Origin: Actinotalea soli
Lineage (GTDB): Bacteria; Actinomycetota; Actinomycetes; Actinomycetales; Cellulomonadaceae
Assembly (NCBI RefSeq): GCF_017565425.1
Contig: NZ_JAGEMK010000008.1
Coordinates: 62,001-126,000 of the forward strand
Direction: 5' to 3'
DNA length: 64,000 nucleotides
The position numbers were made by a program, and so were the translations under genes. The stretch's first letter is position 1, and the number at the start of each line of letters is the position of its first letter. The notes beneath the pieces were generated by a model. It did no database searches. It had not been told where the DNA came from and saw nothing but the letters and a program-made list of their open reading frames with translations. Of the stretch, positions 23,897 to 35,419 are shown in pieces.

Positions 23897-26800
23897 TCAG
23901 GGACGGAGCTGGACGACGCGCCACCAGGTGAGGAGGCCCGACGGCTCTGTCCCCGCCTCGCCCGGACCGCCGTACCTCTCGTAGAGCACGCCGTTGTGGA
24001 TGACGCGGTCGCCGTTCTCGTACCAGGCGCCCCGCCGCCACTCGCGGATGACGTCGATCTCCTGCGGACCGGACTGCACCCCTGCGTCCGCCCGCGCGGT
24101 GACCGCGAGGGTCGGCGTCCGGTCGTGGTGGCTGTTGTCCCGCGCGGAGAGCCGTCCGGCCAGCACCGCCTCACCGCCAGGGCTGATGCCCGGACCGCCG
24201 AGGGCGCAGGTGACCGCGAGGCCCGACTGGGAGCAGCTCCACGCGTTGCTCTGACTGGTCCACCCGATCCTGTCGGAGAGCTGGACCGTCATGGTGACGC
24301 CCGTGGCCACCGACTCACCGCTGTTCGTGACCCGCAGGGACAGCGGCACCTGATCTCCGTGCTCCACCACGACCTCGCTCGGCGCTGCCACGGCGAGCCG
24401 GGCCGGCCCCTGGACGACGACCCGCAGGGTGCCGCCCGGGACGTCCTGGCCCGCGGCCCCCACCGAGACGGACAGGTCAGCGGCCCCGGGCCGGGCGGTG
24501 CCCGACGCGAGCACGGCCGAGACGGTGGTCGGCGCGACGCCCCCGGGGGCGATCACCCCGGCGTCGGCGCACACGGTGCTGGTGCCGCACGTGGTCCAGG
24601 CAGCGCCGTCCGGGGTGGTCACCGACAGCCCGGCGGGCACGCCCGCGAGGCGCACCTGCGCCGGCGCGCTGGTGGTGCCGCCGGTGTTGGTGACCTCGAA
24701 CCGGACGGTCCTCGGGGCATCGAGCCGCACAGGATCCGGGCCGACGTCGACCGGGGTCACCGCGAGCGCGGCCGGGGCCGAGCGCACCGAGACCGCCTGG
24801 ACCGCCTCCCTCTCGCCGGCCCGCACCTGGACGTCGACCTGCTCGTCGACGTCCAGCAGACCGGGCGCGGCGCTCACGGGGAGGGGGACGGCGACGGCTC
24901 CGCTTGCCGGGACGTCCACGGTCGCGCAGAGCTGCCCGTCGCAGGGCGCCCAGGCCGACGGCGCGACCTGGAGACGACCCGCCGGGACGGACGCGCGGAG
25001 CTGCACCGCCCGCGCGTCAGTCCCCCCGACGTTGGTGGCGCGCACCGTGAGCGACTGCGGTGCACCCGGCAGCACGGGGTCCGCGGATCCCGTCATCTCG
25101 AGGTTCACGTCGGCCGGTGCCGAGGTCACACGGCCCCTCAGCGTCGCGCGATGCACCTGCCCGTCGCCCTGGATCCAGGTCCGCAGCCCGATCGACGCGG
25201 TGGTGTCGGTGTTGGGGGTGGAGCTGTACCCGAGCGTGACCCGCGCGCTCAGCCTGGCCGTCGCCCCCGGCGCGATCCCCGAGGTCTCGCAGGTCCAGGT
25301 CTGGGAGGCGGCACCGCCCGGCTCGCAGGACCAGGACGCTGACACCGAGGTCCGTGCACTGCCGAACCCGGGAGCGGTGACGATCGGTTCGACGGATCCC
25401 GGAACGTCGGCCGGGAAGTCGAAGGCGATCAGCACGGCACCCGACAGGACCTGGCCCTCGTTGGTGATGGGGATGTCGACCACCGAGGCCGGGCCCGAGG
25501 AGACGGAGGTCTCCGCGACCGACCCACCGATCGTCACGACGGCCGGGCCGCGTGGCGTCTCGGGCTCTGCGGGCGGCGCAGGGGGACCAGGGGGCGGCTC
25601 CTGCGGGGCCTGCGGCTCGGGCACCGGCTCGCCAGGCACCGGTGCGGGGTCGGGCACCGGCGCGGGCTCGGGAGCGGGCGCCGTGTCTCCGGCCGTCGGC
25701 GGCTCCGCGGCCGGCGGGGGCTGCGGCGTGAACGGCGGGATCGACGTCGGGTCCGTCGGGTCGGCCACCTCTGGGGCTGTCTCGTCAGGTGTGGTCGAGG
25801 GGTCCTCGAAGAGGTCGGTGCCACCAAGGTCCTCGCCGGAGGCGACGGTCTCGTCGCCCGTGGTGCCGGTGTCCGGGTCGGTCTGCTGCTCGACGGCGGT
25901 GGGCCCGGGCTCGGCACCGGAGAACACGCCCATGGCACCGGCGACACCGACGGCCCCCGCCACGACCACGGCAGCAGCGACGAGCCCCAGGGCCAGCGGC
26001 GCCCCGGCGATCGCGGCGACGATGCCGGTGGCCGCCGCCGCTCCGGCACCGACGGCCCCGGTCGCCCCGGCACCCGCACCGGCTGCTGCGACGGTCCCGC
26101 CGACGCCCGCACCGCCCGCCGTCGTCCCGGCACCCGCTCCAGCGGTCGTCGCGCCGGCACCTGCGCCGGAACCACCGGCCCCGGCACCTCCCGCGCCCGT
26201 GCCGGTACCGCCACCGGTGCCCGTGCCCCCGCTGCCACCCGCGCCGTTGCCCGTCCCGGCCGCCACCGTCGCCCCGGAGGCCGAGACCGCCGTCGCGCTG
26301 GCACCGACCGCACCGCCGAAGCCCAGGCCGTGCAGCACCACGTACGCCGCGCCACCGAGGACCAGGGGGGCGATGACCACGCGCATGCCGTGGTTGACGT
26401 CGCCGAGCTCGAGGACGAGCCCGCGGCAGTGGCCGCAGTCGTCGAGGTGCAGCTCGACCATGGCGGTCTCGCGCTTGGCCAGGCCACCACGCACGTAGGC
26501 GCCGAGCTTGGGGTTGACGATGGTGCAGGCCTCGTCCTGGGGGGCGGCGAGGTGCTGCTGGAGGTAGGCCTGGCGCAGGCCCTCCCGGGCGCGGTAGGCC
26601 AGTGCGGCGACGCCGTTGGCGGTCAGGCCGAGCACCGGAGCGATCTCGGCCGGGCTGAGCTCCTCGACCTCGGTGTACCAGAGCACCGCCTGCCACCGTT
26701 CAGGCAGGGACTTGTACGCGTCGGAGACCAGGCCGCGCTCGAAGCCGACCATGGTCGGCTCCTCGGTCGACTCGACCGCGCCGGCCGCCGTCTCGAAGGC

Positions 26801-27121
26801 CTCGAGGTCGTCGGTGGGCTCGGTGCGACGGCCCGTCTCGATCCGCTTGAGGGCGACCCGCCGCAGGGCCGTGAAGAGGTAGGCCCGGAAGGCGACGTCG
26901 GGCCCGCCGCCCTGCTGGACGGTGGCGAAGACGTTGGAGAAGGCGTCGGCGACGGCGTCCTCGGCGTCGGCCGCGGAGTTCGAGTACTGTCTGGCGACGG
27001 CTCGGGCAGCGTCGACGTGCCGCTCGTAGAGCGTGCCGAAGGCCGCGGACTCCCCGGAGCGCACCGCGGTGATGAGCTCGGCGTCGGAAGCGAGCTCCCA
27101 ACCGCTGGCGATGCTCGTCAC
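23897..27121 (-). CDS. ECF sigma factor fused to zinc anti-sigma motif, membrane segments, beta repeats and a carbohydrate-binding module
   Basis: This 1074-residue protein opens with sigma region 2 (about residues 12-95, DAEDAVADAFSNVF) and sigma region 4 (about 130-185, LPERWQAVLWYTEVEELSPAEIAPVLG split across the helix-turn-helix). A zf-HC2 anti-sigma motif follows, H225-x3-C229-x2-C232. Hydrophobic segments lie at about 247-268 and 366-400, separated by a Gly/Ala-rich stretch. A Pro-rich linker (about 455-525) leads to four DUF11-like repeats, each with a Trp-x-Cys...Cys pair, and a final 45-residue chitin-binding-type module (WYENGDRVIHNGVLYERYGG). It looks like a one-protein cell-surface sugar sensor and transcription switch. 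The GTG has GAGGAGG five bases upstream. ECF groups with such extensions are known in actinobacteria. Confidence 0.9.
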   Translation of the reverse strand: MTSIASGWELASDAELITAVRSGESAAFGTLYERHVDAARAVARQYSNSAADAEDAVADAFSNVFATVQQGGGPDVAFRAYLFTALRRVALKRIETGRRTEPTDDLEAFETAAGAVESTEEPTMVGFERGLVSDAYKSLPERWQAVLWYTEVEELSPAEIAPVLGLTANGVAALAYRAREGLRQAYLQQHLAAPQDEACTIVNPKLGAYVRGGLAKRETAMVELHLDDCGHCRGLVLELGDVNHGMRVVIAPLVLGGAAYVVLHGLGFGGAVGASATAVSASGATVAAGTGNGAGGSGGTGTGGGTGTGAGGAGAGGSGAGAGATTAGAGAGTTAGGAGVGGTVAAAGAGAGATGAVGAGAAAATGIVAAIAGAPLALGLVAAAVVVAGAVGVAGAMGVFSGAEPGPTAVEQQTDPDTGTTGDETVASGEDLGGTDLFEDPSTTPDETAPEVADPTDPTSIPPFTPQPPPAAEPPTAGDTAPAPEPAPVPDPAPVPGEPVPEPQAPQEPPPGPPAPPAEPETPRGPAVVTIGGSVAETSVSSGPASVVDIPITNEGQVLSGAVLIAFDFPADVPGSVEPIVTAPGFGSARTSVSASWSCEPGGAASQTWTCETSGIAPGATARLSARVTLGYSSTPNTDTTASIGLRTWIQGDGQVHRATLRGRVTSAPADVNLEMTGSADPVLPGAPQSLTVRATNVGGTDARAVQLRASVPAGRLQVAPSAWAPCDGQLCATVDVPASGAVAVPLPVSAAPGLLDVDEQVDVQVRAGEREAVQAVSVRSAPAALAVTPVDVGPDPVRLDAPRTVRFEVTNTGGTTSAPAQVRLAGVPAGLSVTTPDGAAWTTCGTSTVCADAGVIAPGGVAPTTVSAVLASGTARPGAADLSVSVGAAGQDVPGGTLRVVVQGPARLAVAAPSEVVVEHGDQVPLSLRVTNSGESVATGVTMTVQLSDRIGWTSQSNAWSCSQSGLAVTCALGGPGISPGGEAVLAGRLSARDNSHHDRTPTLAVTARADAGVQSGPQEIDVIREWRRGAWYENGDRVIHNGVLYERYGGPGEAGTEPSGLLTWWRVVQLRP

Positions 27122-27305
27122 GCCGGCCTCCTCACCGCGCCCGGTGCACGGTTTTCCATCGCACAGGTTCTCATGCTGCGTCAAGCCGTGGCTGCCGCCG
27201 TCCGAGGGATGACACCGCACGTCCGGCACGCTGGGACTTTGCAGGGCGCGAAGATTTTTTCCCGGAGTCGCGTCATGACTCGACGGTTCGCCGCTCTCAT
27301 CCTCC

Positions 27306-28073
27306 GTGAGACCTTCCGAGCAGCTCCACGACGCGCCGGCCGCGAGCCTGCGCGAGCAGTGGCGCGCCACGACGGTGGACTCCGTCTGGCTGCGACCCGG
27401 TGACTGGTACCACCCCGCCGTCGACGCCCTGACCGAGGCAGTCAGCGCACGCCGCGACGCGACCGCCCCTGCCTTCCGTCTGGGCGAGGTGCGCGGCGCC
27501 GCCGGGGTCGGGATCGCCGAGACCCTCGACGATCTGGCCGTCCTGTACCGCCTGGTCGACGCCGAGCCCGGCCTCGACGTGCTGCGCTCGCTGTGCGAGG
27601 GCTGGTCCGCCGCGAAGGACACCACCGCGGTGCACGGCGGCTGCATGGACGCCGAGTCCGGCCTGCCGACCGTCGACTACCTGGGTGTCCGCCTCGCCGA
27701 GACCTACGGGCTCGCCGGCAAGCACGCCCACCACGCCTTCATGACCCACTGCCTGGTCCTCATCGACGTCGCCGCCGGGGACGTCCCGCCGTGGCGGCGC
27801 ATGGCCCGGTCGGCCGCGATGGGCCGCGCGCTCACGTCAGCCCTGGCCCCCGGGCACCCGATGGCCGCGCTCGGTGGCGGGGCCTTCGCCGTCCTCGTCG
27901 GGCGGGACTGGGAGCTCGGCGAGACCGTGCGCCGCATGCGCGACCAGGTCAACGAGCACGCCGACCGGCTCCAGATCGCCGAGCTCATGCGCCAGCCCCC
28001 GCGCATCTGGATCGAGCCCCTGCCCGAGACCCACGCCCGGGCCGTGAACCTCCTGGACGACCTGCGCCGCTAG
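27306..28073 (+). CDS. Degenerate GGDEF-domain protein
   Basis: The 255-residue protein has an unassigned N-terminal half. From about residue 115 its segments align with a diguanylate cyclase fold: DAESGLPTVDYLGVRLAE (usual DxLTGLxNRxxL), CLVLIDVA (LLxDID), and MAALGGGAFAVLVGRD at 186-201, where GGDEF has become GGGAF. With the catalytic Asp and Glu lost, and no RxxD inhibitory site, it is unlikely to make cyclic-di-GMP. It may be a scaffold or a degenerate nucleotide sensor. It is divergent from the fused sigma gene. No Shine-Dalgarno site precedes the GTG. Confidence 0.68.
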   Translation: MRPSEQLHDAPAASLREQWRATTVDSVWLRPGDWYHPAVDALTEAVSARRDATAPAFRLGEVRGAAGVGIAETLDDLAVLYRLVDAEPGLDVLRSLCEGWSAAKDTTAVHGGCMDAESGLPTVDYLGVRLAETYGLAGKHAHHAFMTHCLVLIDVAAGDVPPWRRMARSAAMGRALTSALAPGHPMAALGGGAFAVLVGRDWELGETVRRMRDQVNEHADRLQIAELMRQPPRIWIEPLPETHARAVNLLDDLRR

Positions 28074-28136
28074 GTGTGACGTGGACCCTGGCCCGTTCGT
28101 TTGCCGGGAAGGGTCGACGCACCCAAGGATGACCCG

Positions 28137-30266
28137 GTGACCTCCCCCACCTCACCGTCCTCCGGGCCGCGCGACAGCTCCGTGGCGACCGCCCCCGCCG
28201 ACCCGTACCTCTGGCTCGAGGAGGTCGAGGGCCCCGAGGCGCTGCGGTGGGTCGAGGAGCGCAACGCCGAGGCGATGGCCGCCCTCGAGGGGCCCGAGCT
28301 CGAGCGCATCCGCGGGGAGGTCCTCGAGGTCCTCGACTCGCAGGAGAAGATCCCCGTGGTCGTCGAGGCCGACGGTCACCTGTACAACTTCTGGCGCGAC
28401 GCCGAGCACGTGCGCGGGCTGTGGCGACGCACCACCCTCGACGAGTACCGCACACCCACCCCCACGTGGGAGGTGCTGCTGGACCTGGACGCCCTGGCCG
28501 AGGCCGAGGGCGAGAGCTGGGTGTGGCACGGCGCGAGCCGCCTGCGCCCGGGCTCGACCCGCGCCCTGCTCGACCTGTCCCGCGGGGGCTCGGACGCCGA
28601 CGTGACCCGCGAGTTCGACCTCGAGACCCGCACCTTCGTCACCGACGGGTTCGTGCGCCCCGAGGCCAAGGGCGGGGTCAGCTGGATCGACCGGGACACC
28701 CTGTTCGTCGCGACCGACACCGGCCCGGGCTCGACCACGACCTCGGGCTACCCGCGCATCGCACGTCGCTGGCACCGCGGCACGCCGCTCGAGCAGGCCG
28801 AGGTGGTCTTCGAGGGCACGGTCGAGGACCTCGCCGTGAGCGCCCACCACGACCGCACCCCCGGCTTCGAGCGCGACATCGTGGTCCGCGCCCTGGACTT
28901 CTACCACCAGGAGGTCTACCTCCTGGGGCCCGACGACGTCGCGACCCGCCTCGAGGTGCCCACCAGCGCCGAGGTCAGCCTCAAGCGCGAGTGGCTGCTG
29001 GTCGAGCTGCGCGAGCCCTGGGAGGTCGACGGTGCCACCCACCCGGCCGGGGCCCTGCTCGGCACCCGCCTGGTCGACTTCCTGGCCGGCGGCCGTGACC
29101 TCGAGGCCCTGTTCACCCCGACGCCCTCCTCCTCCCTGGCCGGGACCAGCTGGACCCGCAGCCACCTGGTCCTCACGGTGCTCGACGACGTGACCCACCA
29201 CCTCGAGGTCCTCACCCCGCGCGACGGCGGGTGGTCCCGCCGCACCCTCGGGGCGGCCGACGTCGGCGCCCCGGCCCTCGGGACGCTGAGCGTCGCCGCG
29301 GTCGACTCGAACGACTCGGACGACCTGTGGCTCACGGGCACCGACTACCTGACCCCCACCACCTTCTCCCGGGTGAGCCTGGGCGAGGTCGCGGACGCCC
29401 GTGGGGCCACCGAGGCCACGGACCCGACGTCGGCCGTGCAGGTCGAGCACCTCAAGCGCGGGCCGGCCTTCTTCGACGCGAGCGGCCTGACCGTGGCCCA
29501 GCACATGGCGACCTCGGCCGACGGCACGCGCATCCCCTACTTCCTGGTGCGTCCCGTCGCCGCCGAGGGCCCGGTGCCGACCCTGCTCTACGGGTACGGC
29601 GGCTTCGAGATCTCCCTGACCCCCGCGTACTCGGGCGGGGTGGGTCGTGCCTGGCTGGCCCGGGGCGGTGCGTACGTGGTCGCCAACATCCGGGGCGGCG
29701 GTGAGTTCGGGCCGGGCTGGCACCAGGCCGCCCTCGGCAAGGACCGCCACCGCGCGTACGAGGACTTCGCCGCCGTGGCCCGCGACCTCGTCGAGCGTGG
29801 CATCACCACCCACGCCCAGCTCGGCGCCCAGGGCGGCAGCAACGGTGGGCTGCTCATGGGCAACATGCTGACCCAGTACCCTGAGCTCTTCGGCGCGATC
29901 GTCTGCCAGGTGCCCCTGCTGGACATGCGCCGCTACAACCAGCTCCTCGCCGGCGCCTCGTGGATGGCCGAGTACGGCGACCCCGACGACCCCGAGCAGT
30001 GGGAGTTCGTCCAGACCTTCTCCCCGTACCACCTGGTCGACCCCGAACGCGCCTACCCCCCGGTGCTGTTCACGACCTCGACCCGCGACGACCGCGTGCA
30101 CCCCGGCCACGCCCGCAAGATGGCGGCCCTGCTGATCGACGGCGGCCGCGAGGTGCTCTCCTACGAGAACATCGAGGGCGGGCACGGCGGAGCGGCGACC
30201 AACGCCCAGGCGGCGCACATGGCGGCCCTGGCGTACACGTTCCTGTGGCAGCGGCTCGGGGGCTGA
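28137..30266 (+). CDS. Prolyl oligopeptidase family serine peptidase (S9A)
   Basis: The 709-residue protein combines an N-terminal seven-bladed propeller (beginning PYLWLEEVEGPEALRWVEERN) with a C-terminal alpha/beta hydrolase domain. The nucleophile is Ser568 in GGSNGGLL, the Asp is in STRDDRVHP (residues 651-652), and the His is His683 in EGGHGG. It should cleave short peptides after proline. There is no signal peptide, so it is probably cytosolic. AAGGA eight bases before the GTG at 28137 supports that start over an upstream TTG. A strong terminator follows. Confidence 0.94.
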   Translation: MTSPTSPSSGPRDSSVATAPADPYLWLEEVEGPEALRWVEERNAEAMAALEGPELERIRGEVLEVLDSQEKIPVVVEADGHLYNFWRDAEHVRGLWRRTTLDEYRTPTPTWEVLLDLDALAEAEGESWVWHGASRLRPGSTRALLDLSRGGSDADVTREFDLETRTFVTDGFVRPEAKGGVSWIDRDTLFVATDTGPGSTTTSGYPRIARRWHRGTPLEQAEVVFEGTVEDLAVSAHHDRTPGFERDIVVRALDFYHQEVYLLGPDDVATRLEVPTSAEVSLKREWLLVELREPWEVDGATHPAGALLGTRLVDFLAGGRDLEALFTPTPSSSLAGTSWTRSHLVLTVLDDVTHHLEVLTPRDGGWSRRTLGAADVGAPALGTLSVAAVDSNDSDDLWLTGTDYLTPTTFSRVSLGEVADARGATEATDPTSAVQVEHLKRGPAFFDASGLTVAQHMATSADGTRIPYFLVRPVAAEGPVPTLLYGYGGFEISLTPAYSGGVGRAWLARGGAYVVANIRGGGEFGPGWHQAALGKDRHRAYEDFAAVARDLVERGITTHAQLGAQGGSNGGLLMGNMLTQYPELFGAIVCQVPLLDMRRYNQLLAGASWMAEYGDPDDPEQWEFVQTFSPYHLVDPERAYPPVLFTTSTRDDRVHPGHARKMAALLIDGGREVLSYENIEGGHGGAATNAQAAHMAALAYTFLWQRLGG

Positions 30267-30283
30267 GCCCACACGTCGAGAAC

Positions 30284-30328
30284 GCCGTCGGGCCCGGGGC
30301 CCCCGGGGGGGCCCCCGGGCCCCACGGC
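30284..30328. terminator. Bidirectional terminator between prolyl oligopeptidase and nrdF
   Basis: A nearly perfect GC-only palindrome extends from GCCGT at 30284 to ACGGC at 30328, with GGGCCCGGGG-type arms and a G-run centre. It lies 17 bp past the peptidase stop and 15 bp from the nrdF stop, so it can serve both converging genes. Confidence 0.75.
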
Positions 30329-30343
30329 GGTGCTGGGCTGGGC

Positions 30344-33533
<3,190 letters not shown>

Positions 33534-34058
33534 AACCGCTCCAATCCGTCGCGGACGCGCTCGACGTCCTCGCTCGTTCCCAGAAGCTCGAAGCGGTACA
33601 GGTACGGGACCTGGCACTTCGCGCTGATGATGTCGCCGGCGATGCAGAAGGCCTCGCCGAAGTTGGTGTTGCCCGCGGCGATGACGCCGCGCAGAAGGCC
33701 CCGGTTGTGCTGGTCGTTGAGGAACTTGATGACCTGCCGAGGCACTGCGCCCCCCTCGTTGCCGCCTCCGTACGTCGGGACGACGAGCACGTACGGCTCG
33801 TCGACGCGCAGGAAGGGGTCGGTGGGACGCAGAGGGATCCGGCGGGCCGGCAGGCCCAACCGTTCCACGAAACGCTGGGTGTTGCCCGAGACGCTGGAGA
33901 AGTACACGAGCGAGCTCATGGTCGACCTCTCTGCTCCCCGGTGGGACGACGCGCCACCGACCAGAACCGGCCGGTGGCGCTAGGGGTGGTGCTGCCGGCG
34001 GTGGACTGCCGGGGTGGCGGTGGCGACGCTCAGAGCGCCGGGACCGCGAGAGTGGTCG

Positions 34059-34304
34059 TCAGGCGCTGGCGAGCGCGCGGGTCTCGAGAAGTCCCGAGAT
34101 CCGGTCGGGCCGGTACCCCGACCAGTGCTGCTCACCGGCGACGACCACGGGCGCTGCCTGGTGACCCAGCGAGACGACCATGTCGAAGGCCTCGGTGTCC
34201 GTCGTGAGGTCGACGATCGTGTAGTCCAGGCCCGCCTTGTCCAGGGCGCGGTAGGTGGCCACGCACTGCACGCAGTTCGGCTTGCTGTAGACGGTGATCG
34301 TCAC
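34059..34304 (-). CDS. nrdH: Glutaredoxin-like NrdH
   Basis: The 81-residue redoxin begins VTITVYSKPNCVQCVATYRAL, carrying the C-V-Q-C active site typical of NrdH, and has the thioredoxin-reductase-compatible WSGYRPD segment near the C terminus. It reduces the NrdE disulfide. The GTG at 34304 has GGGAG eight bases upstream, which fits better than longer in-frame forms. It is the first gene of the operon and lies 53 bp from the first NrdR box. Confidence 0.95.
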   Translation of the reverse strand: MTITVYSKPNCVQCVATYRALDKAGLDYTIVDLTTDTEAFDMVVSLGHQAAPVVVAGEQHWSGYRPDRISGLLETRALASA

Positions 34305-34356
34305 GGTGGTATCTCCCAGATGGTTCGTCCCGCAGTTCGCGTCTGCGGCGAGAACA

Positions 34357-34404
34357 ACACTACCTCTAGTGGTGCCCCCCGCCAAGTGCCACTAGGACTT
34401 GTGT
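34357..34404. promoter_or_regulatory. Pair of NrdR boxes upstream of nrdHIEF
   Basis: Box 1 at 34357-34372 (ACACTACCTCTAGTGG) and box 2 at 34389-34404 (CCACTAGGACTTGTGT) both resemble the 16-bp NrdR palindrome ACACTATATATAGTGT. Their starts are 32 bp apart, about three helical turns, the spacing described for cooperative NrdR binding. NrdR with (d)ATP should repress the operon. The nrdR gene is not in the window. Confidence 0.8.
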
Positions 34405-34483
34405 TGCAACCGTGTAGTTACGTCACCGGGAGCCACACTGGATATGTCCGTTTCGTCCCCGGCCCCGGCGGCGGAAGTGCCGG

Positions 34484-35344
34484 TCAGAGGCTTGCGGCCC
34501 GTGACGTGACGACGCCGCGAGGGGCCTGATCTTCACCCGTTCGGCCCCCAGATGTCGAGTCGGCAGACCCCAGCTGCGGGACCTGGGCCGGCAGGGCGTA
34601 CGAGGGCAGGCCCCGGCGCCGCACGAGCCACTCGGCGACGACCAGGTTTGGCAGCCAGCAGAGGAAGGGCACCGCCGCGTAGGCGTTCGAGAACAGTGCC
34701 TCGGCGTCGGTCTCCGGCCCGGCGAACGGCACCTGGACCCCGATCAGCACCCCGAGCCACAGCCGCAGCATCACGGCCGCGAAGGTGAGGGCGTAGTTGC
34801 GGATCATCCACGCCTGGTGCCCGGCCAGGTCCCCGGAGCGGACGGCCCGCAGGGCCCGGAGGCCGGTGAGGAGCCAGAGCACCGCGAGCGCCCCGAAGCC
34901 GAAGGCCCCGACGAACCCTGCCGAGTTCACCGGGAGGAGGACCAGGCTCGAGAGGCCGCCGAGACCCACGGAGAACATGTACACCCGACCGACGGCCCGG
35001 TGCAGCCCCAGGGCGCGCCGTCGCAGGGCGGCGACGAACTGCAGCGGACCAAGGAGCAGCGCGACCGATGCCGTGACGATGTGCACGTACAGCGCACCCT
35101 GGAACACGGGGCCCGCCGCCGCGTAGGCGCCCCCGAGGCCCACGCCGTCCTCCGCGAGCTGGTCGAGGCTCGCCGTCCCGTACAGGCCGAGGGAGAACAC
35201 CGCGACGCCGAGCGCGAGAACGCTGGTGAGGGCGAGGCCGGCGCGGCCGCGCGAGGGGCGCCGCGAGGGCGATCGGGCCCGCGGGCCGCCGGGCCGGAGA
35301 GGGCCAGGGCTGGGCTGGGGCAGGGCGGGCTGGGTCGAGACCAC
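34484..35344 (-). CDS. DUF2306 membrane protein
   Basis: The 286-residue product has a Pro/Arg-rich N-terminal tail of about 37 residues and six or seven membrane helices. It shows the DUF2306 features YVHIVTASVALLLGPLQFV, LHRAVGRVYM and HQAWMIRNYALTFAAVMLR. The histidine-rich helix pattern suggests a haem- or quinone-linked membrane protein, but function is unknown. The GTG at 35344 has GGAGGA four bases upstream. It shares a 73-bp promoter region with the divergent TetR gene, its likely regulator. Confidence 0.8.
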   Translation of the reverse strand: MVSTQPALPQPSPGPLRPGGPRARSPSRRPSRGRAGLALTSVLALGVAVFSLGLYGTASLDQLAEDGVGLGGAYAAAGPVFQGALYVHIVTASVALLLGPLQFVAALRRRALGLHRAVGRVYMFSVGLGGLSSLVLLPVNSAGFVGAFGFGALAVLWLLTGLRALRAVRSGDLAGHQAWMIRNYALTFAAVMLRLWLGVLIGVQVPFAGPETDAEALFSNAYAAVPFLCWLPNLVVAEWLVRRRGLPSYALPAQVPQLGSADSTSGGRTGEDQAPRGVVTSRAASL

Positions 35345-35373
35345 GGGGTCCTCCGATGCGAGAGCCGTTCACA

Positions 35374-35419
35374 TTGTAAGCGGTCGCAACATATGGCGCG
35401 ATGTTACGGTCGTCAACAT
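35374..35419. promoter_or_regulatory. Twin operator-like sites between DUF2306 and TetR genes
   Basis: Two related 19-mers, TTGTAAGCGGTCGCAACAT (35374-35392) and ATGTTACGGTCGTCAACAT (35401-35419), share TGT, CGGTCG and CAACAT and are each partly palindromic. The second overlaps the ATG of the TetR gene. They are good candidates for binding of that regulator and hence for autoregulation. Confidence 0.55.

Noticed and set aside
24429-26498. Long Pro/Ala/Ser-rich plus-strand frame opposite the sigma-sensor gene
   Set aside because: It mirrors the Gly/Ala/Pro repeats of the real gene on the other strand and has no recognisable domain.
27122-27305. ECF-type promoter for autoregulation of the fused sigma gene
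   Set aside because: GAAC-like and CGTC-like fragments occur on both strands, but none has convincing spacing, so no site is claimed.
34305-34385. Longer form of nrdH
   Set aside because: It would run through the NrdR box region; the GTG at 34304 has a good ribosome site and the normal NrdH length.
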